From: CAIMUS01 sp046347625
Lineage (GTDB): Bacteria; Pseudomonadota; Gammaproteobacteria; Competibacterales; Competibacteraceae
Direction of reading: 5' to 3'
DNA length: 64,000 nucleotides
Assembly: GCA_046347625.1 (NCBI GenBank)
Contig: JAXMFU010000002.1
Coordinates: 434,001 to 498,000 of the forward strand
Shown: one piece after another, positions 8,189 to 17,300 of the stretch
How the letters are laid out: each line of letters opens with the position of its first letter
Position numbering within the stretch: position 1 is the first letter of the stretch
Notes under the pieces: model-generated
What the model was told of the DNA's origin: nothing
What the model saw: only the letters and a program-made list of their open reading frames with translations
The model's database searches: none
Position numbers and translations under genes: made by a program

Positions 8189-9706
8189 TCACGACCCGGT
8201 CCCCAATAACAGTTCCGCCGCCCGTCGGGCCATGCCGACATTCAAGGTCGTATCGAAACCGAAGTAAAGATTGGCCAAGGCCAGCGTCCAGGTCGGAATC
8301 AGCAGGAATAACGGTGCTTCCCCCGGCGATTCCCGGCCATCCGGTGGTAATCGGAAATAGGCCGCTTCCACCACCCGCCAGATATAAAGCAGCGCCAGCA
8401 ACGAAGTGAGCAATACCAACACCGCAACCGGCCACCAGCCGCGTTGCAATATGCCAAGGACCAGATACCATTTGCTGATAAAGCCCGCGGTTAGTGGCAC
8501 TCCGATCAAACTCAAACCGCCGAGCGTGAACGCCGCCATGGTCCAGGGCATGCTCCGGCCCAGTCCGGCCATATTTTCCACTTTGGCGGAACCGATCCGA
8601 AAGGAAACACAACCCAGGGCCAGGAACAAGGCTCCCTTCATCAAGGCATGGTTGAACAGATGGACGATGGCGGCGGTCAGGCCGGTGACCGACACCAGGC
8701 TGATGCCGAGCAGCATATAGCCGATCTGAGCCAGACTGGAATAGGCCAGCATCCGCTTGACGTTGTTCTGAAAGATGGCGACCAGGGAGGCGCTGACGAT
8801 ACCGGCCAGCGCGAGCGGCAGCAATACCCAGTTCAGTTGCATCGCGCTGAAGGAGAAAGGCGCACCGAAGAGAGTAAAAAAGATCCGCAACAGCACATAC
8901 ACCGAGACTTTGGTGGCGGTGGCGGCGAGAAATGCCGTGACCACCGAGGGACCATAGGCATAGGCATTGGGCAGCCACAGATGCAGCGGAAACATGGCCA
9001 GCTTGAGTCCAATGCCCACGGTCAGGAACGCGAACGCGGCATGTACGGTGCGGGTATGTGCCACCGCTGGCAGTCGGTGGGCCAGATCCGCCATGTTCAG
9101 TGTGCCGGTCAGTACGTACAGATAACCGACACCGATTAGGATAAAGGTAGCGCCGATCGTGCCCATGATCAGATATTGATAGGCGGCGGTCAGCGCCCGC
9201 CGGTCCCGACCCACGCTGATTAGCGCATAGCTCGACAGCGAGGAGATTTCCAGGAACACGAACAGATTGAAGGCATCGCCGGTAATGGTGATACCCAGAA
9301 GGCCGGTTAAGCACAGTAGATAGGTGGCGTAGAACCAGGCATGTTTTTCGATAGGGAGTCGGACCCGGCGTTCGACCGCCGCCTGCCGGGCAAAAGTCAT
9401 CACGACCGCCCCGATGCCGGTCACGAACAGCAGTACAAAGGCGTTCAGTGCATCGACCCGGTACTCGATACCCCAGGGTGCCGCCCAGCCGCCCATCGCA
9501 TAGGACAGCGTGCCGACAGCCTGCACCTGCTGCTGCAGCAACACGGCGATGCCGAAGGTCAGCCAGCATACCGCGGTGGCCAGCGCCCAGGCGCCGGCAC
9601 CACGGCGCCACAAGGCGCAGAGCGGAGCGGCGGCCATCGGCAGGACCACCTGCAAGGCGGGAAGATGGGAAATCAAAGCCAGCCACAAATTTGCGGGGCG
9701 CAGCAC
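8189..9706 (-). CDS. MrpD/MnhD-like cation-proton antiporter subunit
   Basis: The 505-residue polytopic protein is in the same superfamily as the following gene but closer to MrpD. It carries EYRVDALNAFVLLFVTGIG (helix 3-4), EISSLSSYALIS, and LKLAMFPLHLWLPNAYAYGP (about residue 228), where MrpD proteins have the Lys-containing FPLHxWLPDAY motif. AATATKVSVYVLLRI and GVPLTAGFISKWYLVLG follow. It probably conducts protons in exchange for a monovalent cation, or couples to a partner enzyme in the inner membrane. It is first in a two-gene unit with the NuoL/M-like gene. A longer open frame in another register across this gene is out of frame with the conserved protein and was ignored. Confidence 0.87.
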   Translation of the reverse strand: MLRPANLWLALISHLPALQVVLPMAAAPLCALWRRGAGAWALATAVCWLTFGIAVLLQQQVQAVGTLSYAMGGWAAPWGIEYRVDALNAFVLLFVTGIGAVVMTFARQAAVERRVRLPIEKHAWFYATYLLCLTGLLGITITGDAFNLFVFLEISSLSSYALISVGRDRRALTAAYQYLIMGTIGATFILIGVGYLYVLTGTLNMADLAHRLPAVAHTRTVHAAFAFLTVGIGLKLAMFPLHLWLPNAYAYGPSVVTAFLAATATKVSVYVLLRIFFTLFGAPFSFSAMQLNWVLLPLALAGIVSASLVAIFQNNVKRMLAYSSLAQIGYMLLGISLVSVTGLTAAIVHLFNHALMKGALFLALGCVSFRIGSAKVENMAGLGRSMPWTMAAFTLGGLSLIGVPLTAGFISKWYLVLGILQRGWWPVAVLVLLTSLLALLYIWRVVEAAYFRLPPDGRESPGEAPLFLLIPTWTLALANLYFGFDTTLNVGMARRAAELLLGTGS

Positions 9707-9848
9707 AGCGACTCCTTGGAATTGTACTGTTATGCAGGGCGGAAACAGCGCTTGATTGCTTTGCTGTGCATGATAGCTGAGTTGGGCAGGCGGTCAACCT
9801 AAAAAGAACCGGATGGAAGGCAGGCACTCTCGGATAAGAGCATCGAAA

Positions 9849-9864
9849 GGTTTCACGTGAAACA
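9849..9864. promoter_or_regulatory. parS centromere site 1
   Basis: GGTTTCACGTGAAACA matches the universal ParB-binding parS consensus TGTTTCACGTGAAACA at 15 of 16 positions and keeps the 14-bp palindromic core. It lies in an intergenic gap. Confidence 0.9.
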
Positions 9865-9919
9865 TTTTTGTTAACAGGAAACCCCTGAAAGCGCCGACAT
9901 GGAAAGTGAAGATTCTCCC

Positions 9920-9992
9920 GTAGGTCGGGTTAGACGCGCCTCTACCCAATCAGCCAATGGCAGAGAGGGTACAGGCGCGTCGTAACCCGACA
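9920..9992. repeat. interspersed palindrome, family A copy 1
   Basis: GTAGGTCGGGTTAGACGCGC at the left pairs with GCGCGTCGTAACCCGACAT at the right across a short spacer. Related copies lie at 14288-14311 (half element) and 35093-35168. Confidence 0.75.
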
Positions 9993-10046
9993 TGGAAGCG
10001 CTCAACGGTGCGCAATGTGAACCCTACAAGCGCTCACGTGTGTCTC

Positions 10047-10340
10047 TCATAGAGGCACAGCCTCACGCAGAACACGTTCCCGAGTGCGGAGCTTGATGCC
10101 GCGATCGCTCATGACGTCTACAGAAACGCCGAGCGTTTCCCGAAGTTCAAGCAAAAGTGCCGCATGATCCAACAAGCTGCGGCCTCGTTCAAACTCCACC
10201 AACAGATCGATATCGCTCTGCTCATCGGCTTCGCCACGCGCTACAGAACCGAAAACCCGCACGTTATACGCTCCATGACGGGCGGCAATGCTGAGGATTT
10301 CATGCCGCTTTTCCGCCACTATCTTTTGAAGGTTGCTCAT
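10047..10340 (-). CDS. MNT-type minimal nucleotidyltransferase (MntA-like)
   Basis: This 97-residue protein has the nucleotidyltransferase signature VRVFGSVARGEADEQSDIDL (about residues 27-46): the GS-X-RGE loop and the DxD metal ligands. VDVMSD about residue 76 supplies the third Asp region. MntA antitoxins of the HEPN/MNT pairs AMPylate and silence a HepT RNase. AGGAGG stands 6 nt before the ATG. The expected HepT partner is not found on either side, so this is an orphan: a remnant of a pair, or a protein acting on a distant HEPN. Confidence 0.85.
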   Translation of the reverse strand: MSNLQKIVAEKRHEILSIAARHGAYNVRVFGSVARGEADEQSDIDLLVEFERGRSLLDHAALLLELRETLGVSVDVMSDRGIKLRTRERVLREAVPL

Positions 10341-10435
10341 GTTTCCTCCTCAACGTAATACGCTACTGGCAGTTTGTGTAGAGCGATTAGCGCCGCGTAG
10401 TGCGCCACCTGTCATGGGGTAAGCCGAATGCATGC

Positions 10436-10466
10436 GGCGGAATACGGCCTGACGGCCTATTCCGCC
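10436..10466. repeat. palindrome downstream of STAND-TPR gene
   Basis: GGCGGAATACGGCC and GGCCTATTCCGCC form a 13-bp stem with one bulge around a 4-nt loop. It lies 10 bp past the STAND stop codon and may act as terminator or transcript stabiliser, though no T-run follows. Confidence 0.6.
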
Positions 10467-10474
10467 CTACGAGC

Positions 10475-12766
10475 TTATTTCCCCAACGCCTTCATCTCCT
10501 TCTCGATAATACCGATCCACTCCTTGCGGTTCGGCGGCAGGCGGCCTTCTGCATCCAGGCGATGCAGAATGGTCAGTGCCTGCTCATAATAATTCCTGGC
10601 TTGCTGCCGATCGGATTTCTTGCCGGATTGCTTGGTAACGGAAGCCAGTTTGTAGAATGACACCACCAAATCCAGTTGCCAGGTTGCATTGCTCGGATCG
10701 CGCTGCGCCAGCGTCTGGCGAATCGTCAGGCCATCCCGATAGGCCGCCAGGGCGCCGTCCAGGTCGCCGCGGGCCTGGCGGACATCGCCGACCTTGTTAT
10801 AGCTGACCGACAGATCGCGCTGCCACTCGCTATTGCTCGGATCGCGCTGCGCCAGCGTCTGGGCAATCTTCAGGTCGTCCTGATAGGCCGCCAGGGCGCC
10901 GTCCAGGTCGCCGCGGGCCTGCCGCACATTGCCGACCTTGTTGTAGCTGACCGACAGATCGCGCTGCCCCTGGGTATTGCTCGGATCGCGCTGCGCCAGC
11001 GTCTGGCGAAGCTTCAGGCCGTCCTGATAGGCCGCCAGGGCGCCGTCCAGGTCGCCACGGGCCTGCCGCACCGCGCCGACCTTCTCATAGCTGACCGACA
11101 GATCGCGCTGCCACTGGGTATTGCTCGGATCGCGCTGCGCCAGCGCCTCCGTGATCTTCAGTCCCGCCTGGTAGGCTTGCAAGGCGCCTTCGAGATTACC
11201 TTGCGCCAGTAACCGATTACCCTGACTGTGGTATGCAGCGGCACGTCGTCTCATTACATCAGCGTCTTCCTCCTCGACTCCCATCCGTTCATAATAGGCA
11301 TTGACCTGTTTTTCGACATCCTCCACCAAATCCAACCGACCGACCGGTGCAAGCTCGTCGCGCAGATCGAAAACCAGATAATCGAGGATTCTCTCCGCCT
11401 CGGCCCGCGCCTTTTTAGCCTTTTCCGTCAGCGCCGCCTGTTCCCTGGCGTGCGCCTCGGCCTGTTTTTTCTCCCACTGAAACACACCCAGCACGACAGC
11501 GACGATACCCGCCACTATCCACAAGCCGATCTTCAAGCGCCTGGGCATCCGCCAGCGCCGACTGTTCAGCACCGGCTGCGCCAGGCTGTCATGGCTCAGT
11601 TCATAGTAAAAAACCTCCTGCCGTTCCTCCTTGCGCAGCAGCCGCGCCTCCACCAATGTCTGCAAACTGACGATATCGACCCTATACCGCTCCTGAATGT
11701 CCTTCTCCTCCAGGATACGGCGATGCCCCTGCAAATCCAGCAAACCTTCCTCGCACAGATCCCGCGCCCGGTTCCGCCGCCGTCGCGAGGGCAACCGCCG
11801 GACGGCATCCAGATAGAAGTTCTGGAGAATGGCTTCCATCCGGGTTCTACCGCCCAGATATTCCTTATCCACATGAACATCCTGTCGGCCCTTCGCCTGT
11901 TCCGCCGCCACCTGCTGCTCCATCTGGCGACACAATATCTGTAATTGAAACGGCTCGATTTCGCCGGTCCTGCCGCTCAGAAAGGTCAGCAACTCCTCGA
12001 CTGCTGATTCTTCATAGTCGAACGGCTGTGCGGCGAAAGCACCTTGCTGCACCAGGCGGGCCGGCTCCACCACCGCCAGCCGAGCCTGTTCCCGGTTCAT
12101 GGTGGTCAACCGGAAACGATTCTCCAGAATCCGGGGAATCTCACCGCTCAGTTCCTGCAAGGCGCCCAGATAATCTTCCCGCAGGCTCAGGACGATCTTG
12201 ATCGTCGGCGGCTTCTCGCTATAGGGCAGCTTCTCACCCGGCTGCAAGCGCGCCCGCAGACTCTGCGGCAAACCATCGCCGGACAGTTCCCCCAGTTGCC
12301 GGGCGAGCCATTGCCGGTTATCGGCGGATTGCAGGGTGAAGATTTCCTCGAACTGATCCAGTACCAGCACCGGCGTCTGCAACGCCTCTCCCCGCCAGAA
12401 CACCGCCGTCTTGAAAAACTCCCACAGGCTGCCCGTCTCGCCGGGCGTGTAATCGATCCCGGACTGTGTGCAGGTTTCCGCAATCGCCGTGGTGAACAAT
12501 TCCAGCGGCGGCAGGTCGGTACGATTCAACCTTATCGGCAACGGCAACAGATCCTGTTCCCGCAGCCGTGGAAACACCCCGGCCTGCAACAGCGAAGTCT
12601 TGCCCAGCCCGGATTTGCCGAACAGCACCAGCAAGCGGGTGCCCAGTACCTGATAGAACAGTTCGTTGATTTCCCGGTCCCGGCCGAAGAACAACCGATG
12701 ATCGATATCCGTGTCCATGAAAGAACGGGCGCCGGGATAACGATCATGGCGTACCGATTCGTTCAT
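10475..12766 (-). CDS. STAND NTPase - transmembrane - TPR protein
   Basis: This 763-residue protein contains an nSTAND ATPase (residues about 15-330) with RLFFGRDREINEL, Walker A GKSGLGKTSLLQAG (about 48), Walker B VLVLDQFEEIF (about 135), and a winged-helix-like segment. It continues with one transmembrane helix near 400-424 (LKIGLWIVAGIVAVVLGVFQ), an A/E/K-rich coiled coil, and four TPR units of 48 residues with the pattern DLSVSYNKVGxVRQARGDLD. The start at 12766 overlaps the upstream SIR2/TIR stop codon by ATGA. An ATG 30 bp upstream is possible but would give a longer overlap, and the paralogue at 14384 also begins just before RYPGAR. It is translationally coupled to the SIR2/TIR gene, suggesting one functional module in which TPRs sense and TIR executes (inference). 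Confidence 0.88.
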   Translation of the reverse strand: MNESVRHDRYPGARSFMDTDIDHRLFFGRDREINELFYQVLGTRLLVLFGKSGLGKTSLLQAGVFPRLREQDLLPLPIRLNRTDLPPLELFTTAIAETCTQSGIDYTPGETGSLWEFFKTAVFWRGEALQTPVLVLDQFEEIFTLQSADNRQWLARQLGELSGDGLPQSLRARLQPGEKLPYSEKPPTIKIVLSLREDYLGALQELSGEIPRILENRFRLTTMNREQARLAVVEPARLVQQGAFAAQPFDYEESAVEELLTFLSGRTGEIEPFQLQILCRQMEQQVAAEQAKGRQDVHVDKEYLGGRTRMEAILQNFYLDAVRRLPSRRRRNRARDLCEEGLLDLQGHRRILEEKDIQERYRVDIVSLQTLVEARLLRKEERQEVFYYELSHDSLAQPVLNSRRWRMPRRLKIGLWIVAGIVAVVLGVFQWEKKQAEAHAREQAALTEKAKKARAEAERILDYLVFDLRDELAPVGRLDLVEDVEKQVNAYYERMGVEEEDADVMRRRAAAYHSQGNRLLAQGNLEGALQAYQAGLKITEALAQRDPSNTQWQRDLSVSYEKVGAVRQARGDLDGALAAYQDGLKLRQTLAQRDPSNTQGQRDLSVSYNKVGNVRQARGDLDGALAAYQDDLKIAQTLAQRDPSNSEWQRDLSVSYNKVGDVRQARGDLDGALAAYRDGLTIRQTLAQRDPSNATWQLDLVVSFYKLASVTKQSGKKSDRQQARNYYEQALTILHRLDAEGRLPPNRKEWIGIIEKEMKALGK
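10676..11190 (-). repeat. tandem 144-bp TPR-coding repeats
   Basis: About four units encode 48-residue TPRs with blocks that are almost identical in DNA (for example GCTCGGATCGCGCTGCGCCA recurs every 144 bp near 10695, 10839, 10983 and 11127). Such identity points to recent duplication or gene conversion. Confidence 0.85.
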
Positions 12767-14103
12767 ACGCTCCGCCGCCTCCCGCGCCGGCTCCAATCCT
12801 CCTGAATGGTCTTTACCAATTCCTGGAGTCCCTGCGGTGCAGTTATATCCACGCTCTGTAAGCGCTCCAATTCCGGCAGCAGGATGCCGGCATCGAGTTG
12901 CACTGGAATCACGAAGCGCATCCCTTGGGCAAAAGACGCCTGCCGTTCCAACGCCGTCGTGATCTCTTTATAGCAATAGCTTTCCACCCGCCCCGCCAGC
13001 GCTCTGCTCTGCGCCACTACCACGTAGTCCACTTGTTGCTTTTTGATGACATCGGGTATCAGCCGGTCCCAGTCGTCCCCACCGCGCAGATTTTGCCGGT
13101 CCATCCAGATGGCAATCCCGCATGTTTGCAGGGACTCAACCAGCCTGTTCACCGCTTCCCTGTCCTGATGGCTGTAGCAGAGAAACACCCGTGGCGCATC
13201 CTCCGGCAGGACTGGAGCCGGTGGAGGCATCGGACCACCGGACTCGGCAAAGCGCCGCCGCAACTCGACGGCGAAACGCTGACAATCCTGTTGCCGGAAG
13301 GCAATACGATGTTCTTTCTCGAAGAAGATCGCGATCTGCCGTTGCTCCGGATGCTTGAAAAAGCCGGCGTCTTCCAATGCCAGAGAAGGATTCTGACGGC
13401 GCTGAGCCTGCAAGATATGCAGCAGAATCCGCACATACCAATGGCGGAAGCCGAAGCCCAGGAACAGGAACGAAGCGTTGGGATCGCTGAAGCGGGCCTT
13501 GATGAAGGCCGGTAGCGGCGGCACGTTCTGGATCACCTTGACGAGAAACTCCAGCAGGTCGTTCTCGCTCAGCACTAGCGATTCCTCGTCTTCCCGACTG
13601 CCATAAAGGTCATAAACAACCGGTTCCTTTGGATCGTTGAAATAGGCGGGATCGATATTATTCAGCGGCGAATCCCGACCTTTGCGGAAATGGTAGTAAT
13701 CGTAGACCGGCGTCTTATCGGCAGCCCGCAGGGCATTCAGGAAAAACCGATCGAAAGCCGTGTTCACGCAGAGGGTGAAAGGCAGTTGCGCCAGTTCCCG
13801 ATGCAACTGGGTGCTCTCCTGCTCGTAAGATTTGTAGAAATCTTTGACGGCCCTTTCCAGATCGAGGCGGGAAAAATCCGGATGCTGATAATAAAGTTGG
13901 GCAACGTGGGACAGACTATCGGGATCGCAGACGTCCGCCACCGGCAGTTGTGCGGCCAGCGCTCGCGCCAGGCGCGTCGTCAGTGGGATAGGCGGATCGT
14001 CGCCGGGAGCCACCGCTACGCCCGGACCCAACAGCAGGATGCAGCGCTTTCGCCGGACGGTCTCTGTCAGCCGGTCCCAGTCGCGTTCGTCGAGTGCGTC
14101 CAT
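12763..14103 (-). CDS. SIR2-like domain fused to TIR domain
   Basis: The 446-residue protein has two domains. Residues about 1-290 are SIR2-like: RRKRCILLLGPGVAVAP (about 15), FTLCVNTAFDRFFLNAL (about 115), VVYDLYGSREDEESLVLSEN (about 165), FLFLGFGFRHWYVRILL (about 215). The Asn of the usual TTN-F-D and the His of HLHG are replaced (NTAFD, DLYG), so this half looks non-catalytic. Residues about 305-440 form a TIR domain: PRVFLCYSHQDREAV, IAIWMDRQNLRGGDDW, and RVESYCYKEITTALE, which contains the likely catalytic Glu. The start is the ATG at 14103; upstream codons lack conservation with the family. Probably an NADase effector controlled by the coupled STAND-TPR protein. Confidence 0.85.
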   Translation of the reverse strand: MDALDERDWDRLTETVRRKRCILLLGPGVAVAPGDDPPIPLTTRLARALAAQLPVADVCDPDSLSHVAQLYYQHPDFSRLDLERAVKDFYKSYEQESTQLHRELAQLPFTLCVNTAFDRFFLNALRAADKTPVYDYYHFRKGRDSPLNNIDPAYFNDPKEPVVYDLYGSREDEESLVLSENDLLEFLVKVIQNVPPLPAFIKARFSDPNASFLFLGFGFRHWYVRILLHILQAQRRQNPSLALEDAGFFKHPEQRQIAIFFEKEHRIAFRQQDCQRFAVELRRRFAESGGPMPPPAPVLPEDAPRVFLCYSHQDREAVNRLVESLQTCGIAIWMDRQNLRGGDDWDRLIPDVIKKQQVDYVVVAQSRALAGRVESYCYKEITTALERQASFAQGMRFVIPVQLDAGILLPELERLQSVDITAPQGLQELVKTIQEDWSRRGRRRSV

Positions 14104-14287
14104 GAAGTTTCGTTCATAAGATATTTTGAATAATAAGCATGATTGTAGGCTAAACCGAACGGAGCGCAAGCGACTCCTGGGAGCGCCGGCGTCCCCGCCG
14201 ACCAATAGCAAGCAAAGCAAGTTGGCGCCAGTTCGCTGTCGGATTATGGCGCGCTCGCTCGTTACTGCTATTTCCCAAGATTCGGTG

Positions 14288-14311
14288 GTAGACGCGCCTA
14301 ACCCGACCTAC
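14288..14311. repeat. interspersed palindrome, family A copy 2 (half)
   Basis: GTAGACGCGCCTAACCCGAC followed by CTAC matches the outer arm of the family A element in inverted orientation. The second arm is not evident, so this appears to be a half copy. Confidence 0.6.
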
Positions 14312-14329
14312 AAGAATTTTTGTCGTATT

Positions 14330-14345
14330 TGTTTCACGTGAAACA
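14330..14345. promoter_or_regulatory. parS centromere site 2 (perfect)
   Basis: TGTTTCACGTGAAACA is a perfect 16/16 match to the bacterial parS consensus. It is intergenic, between the SIR2/TIR gene and the large STAND-TPR gene. Confidence 0.95.
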
Positions 14346-14357
14346 TCCATTTCTTGA

Positions 14358-14373
14358 TGTTTCACGTGAAACC
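14358..14373. promoter_or_regulatory. parS centromere site 3
   Basis: TGTTTCACGTGAAACC matches the parS consensus at 15 of 16 positions. It is 28 bp (centre to centre) from site 2, so the two ParB dimers would sit on a similar helical face. Confidence 0.93.
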
Positions 14374-14383
14374 ACATTCCTGC

Positions 14384-17300
14384 TTATTCTCCCAGCGCCT
14401 TCAACCGTGCCTCGATGGCACCGATCCAATCCTTTCGATCCGCCGGTAGCTGGCCCCTGGACTCGAGTTGACGCAGCGTGGTCAACGCCTGTCCATAATT
14501 CAGCTTGGCCGCAATCTTGCCTCCATCGGTGCTCGTGTCAGTGGCCTCGGCCAGGTTATAGGCGGCCACCACCCAATCGATCTGCCAGGTGGCATTGTCG
14601 GGATTGTGCAACGCCAGCGCCTCGGCGGTCTTCAGACTGTCCTGGAAAGCGTTGGCGGCGCCGTTGCGGTCGCCACGCGCCCGCAAGACCTCGCCGACTT
14701 TGGTCTGGCTGAGAAACAGATCGCGTTGCCAGGCGGTGTCGTTGGGAGCGCGCTGGCTCAATCTTTCCATGGTCTCCCGGCTCTTCTGGAAAGCGTCGAG
14801 AGCACCTTGCAGGTCGCCCTCGGCTTGCAAGACCTCGCCTATCTTTTGCTGACTGTTGGACCAGTGGTACTGCCAGGCAAGATTGCCGGGTTCGCGCGGG
14901 ATAAGCTTGTCCAAAAGCTGGCGACCGGTCTGAAAGGAAGCCAGGGCGCCGTCGAGATCGCCTTTGGCCTGCGACATCTCACCGATCTTGTTGTAACTGA
15001 CGGCCAGCAGACCCTGCCACTCGGTATTATTAGGATCACGCTGATTGAGTTTCTCCACGAGCCGACGACCGCTTTGAAAAGCCGCCAGGGCATTATTGAT
15101 ATCGCCCTTGGCCTGCAATGCCTCACCGGATTGGTTATGACTGGCAATCAGATTGCGCTGCCAGTCGATATTGTTAGGATCGTTCTTGAGAAGCTGTTCC
15201 ATGATTCTGCGGCCCGACTGATAGGCCCCAAGGGCGCCGTTGGCATCACCTCGTGCCAGTAATACGTTGCCGATCCGATTCTGACTGGTAAACAGGTCAC
15301 GCTGCCAGTCGGTATTGTTGGGATCGCGCTTGGCGAGCTGCTCCATGAGCTTGCGGCTCGCCTGGTAGGCGGCCAGGGCACTGTTGAGATCACCCCGTGC
15401 CTGCGATAGCTCGCCGATTTTGGCCTGGATGATAAAGAGATCGCGCTGCCAGCCGGTATTGTTGGGATCTTTTTCGGTCAACTTCTCCAGTATCCGCCGA
15501 CTGTTCTGGTAGGCGGCCAGGGCGTCATTGGTATCGCCACGGGCTTGCAGCAACTCCGCGATACGGTTATGGGCGAAGGCCAGGTCGTGCTGCCAGTCGG
15601 CATTATCGGCATCCTGCTGGGCCAGTTTTTCGATAATCTTGCGGGCGTTTTGAAAAGCATTGAAAGCGCCGCCAGGGTTCCCATTGGCCAGCATGGCTTC
15701 CCCCAGCTTGTTATGACTGACGAACAGATCGCGCTGCCAGTCGGCATTTTTGGGATCGCGCCGGGTCAGTTTTTCACGGATTTGCAGGCTGGTTTGATAG
15801 GCGCCAAGCGCGCCGTTGAAATCATTGCGTGCCTGCAATATTTCGCCGGTCCGATCATGGACCAGGGCCAGGAGCCGCTGCCACTCGGCATTGTCGGGCG
15901 TTTGCTGAACGGCCTGTTCGGCCAGCTTCAAGGCAAGCTGATAGGATTGCCAGGCATTGTCCAGATTGTTCTGCGAGCGCCAGAAATCCCCCTGGTTAAG
16001 GTAAATGCCGGCCCGTTGAATCTCCACGCCGGCCAGCTGGAGATCCGGTACTTGCTCGAGATAAGTATTGATCCGGGGATAGGTATACCGCAGTACATCC
16101 AGGCGACCTATCGGCTCGAGCTTATCGTGCAGGTCATAGAGCAGGTCACTGAGCAAGCCTTCGGCCTCGATCCAGGCTTTGGTACCCTGTTCTACCGTTG
16201 TTGCCGACAATTGCTTCTTCTGCTCGGCTTCGGCGCGCACCTGTTCGAGCTGCGTGGCATAGGCTTTCAATTCGCGGGCATGTTCGGCGGCCTGGTGCCG
16301 TTGCCATTGCCAGGCGCCGAAGCCGAGTCCCGCCAGTAATAGCAGTAGTCCCAGACCGGCCTTGAGACCTTCCGGTAGGCGTCGGTTGGCTCGTACCGAT
16401 TGCGCCAATAGAGGATGGCTCAGTGTGTAGTAAACACCTTCTGCACGAGACTGCCGGTGCAATAGGCCGGCATCCGTCAGGGCTTGCAGGGTAGGCGCGC
16501 CGACTTTATAGCGGCGCCCGATGAAAGTCTCTTCCAGCCCGATCGGGTGGCCGATGGCGTCGACCAATCCCCGCTCGCATAACGCGCGGGTTTGCCGTCG
16601 CAGTCGCCACCGGGGCAGACTTTGAACCGTATCCCGATAGAACTGTCGCAACAGCCCCATCATGCCGGCCCGTCCACCCAGAGAGCGGGAATCGATCCGG
16701 TTATACTGCCGGCCCTTGGCCTGCTCCTGGGCAATCCGCCGTTCCAGGCGATGGCAAAGAATCTGTAGCGGTAAAGGATCGATCGTCCCGCCGTTTTTCC
16801 CCGCCAGAAAATCCAGCATTTCCTTAACCGCTTCGGCGGCGTAGGTAAACGGCTGGGTCAGAAGACCTTCCTCGGTAAGCCCGCCGGGTTCCACGATCGC
16901 CAGCCGGGCTTGCTCACGCTCCAGGGCCGTCAGTCGCAGACAGTTATCCAGAATGCCGGGTAAAGGCAAGGTCTGCACGAAACCAAGAAAGTCTTCCTGC
17001 ACGCTCAGAACGATTTTCAGCGGTGGCGACTCCGCCTTCAGCAAGGCGCTCAGTTCACCGGCCAACCATTGTCGGGCACCCTCCGCCGCCGGGATACAGC
17101 AGGTCTCGAAGCGATCGAGCACCAATACCGGGGTTTGTGTGATGCCTCCGCGCGTGAAGACTGTGGTTTTGAAGAATGTTTTCAGGCCGGTATGTTCTTC
17201 GGGTGTCGAATCGATCCCCGCCGACTGACAGGCTGCATCGACCGCGGCGATAAGCGTCTTAGGCTGGAACGGTACCGGCATGCCGACCGCCAGCGGCAGT

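Larger units (their letters stand above)
9707..10046. other. 340-bp intergenic region with parS and a repeat
   Basis: The region contains a parS-like 16-mer (9849-9864) and a family A palindrome (9920-9992). No HepT/HEPN partner for the neighbouring MNT gene and no other coding sequence is visible. Confidence 0.7.

Noticed and set aside
8106..9827. 573-residue frame overlapping the MrpD-like gene
   Set aside because: Out of frame with the conserved MrpD-like protein, no membrane-protein features; a shadow frame.
14103..14220. Longer N-terminus for the SIR2/TIR protein
   Set aside because: The 39 extra residues have no homology pattern and the ATG at 14103 begins the conserved domain.
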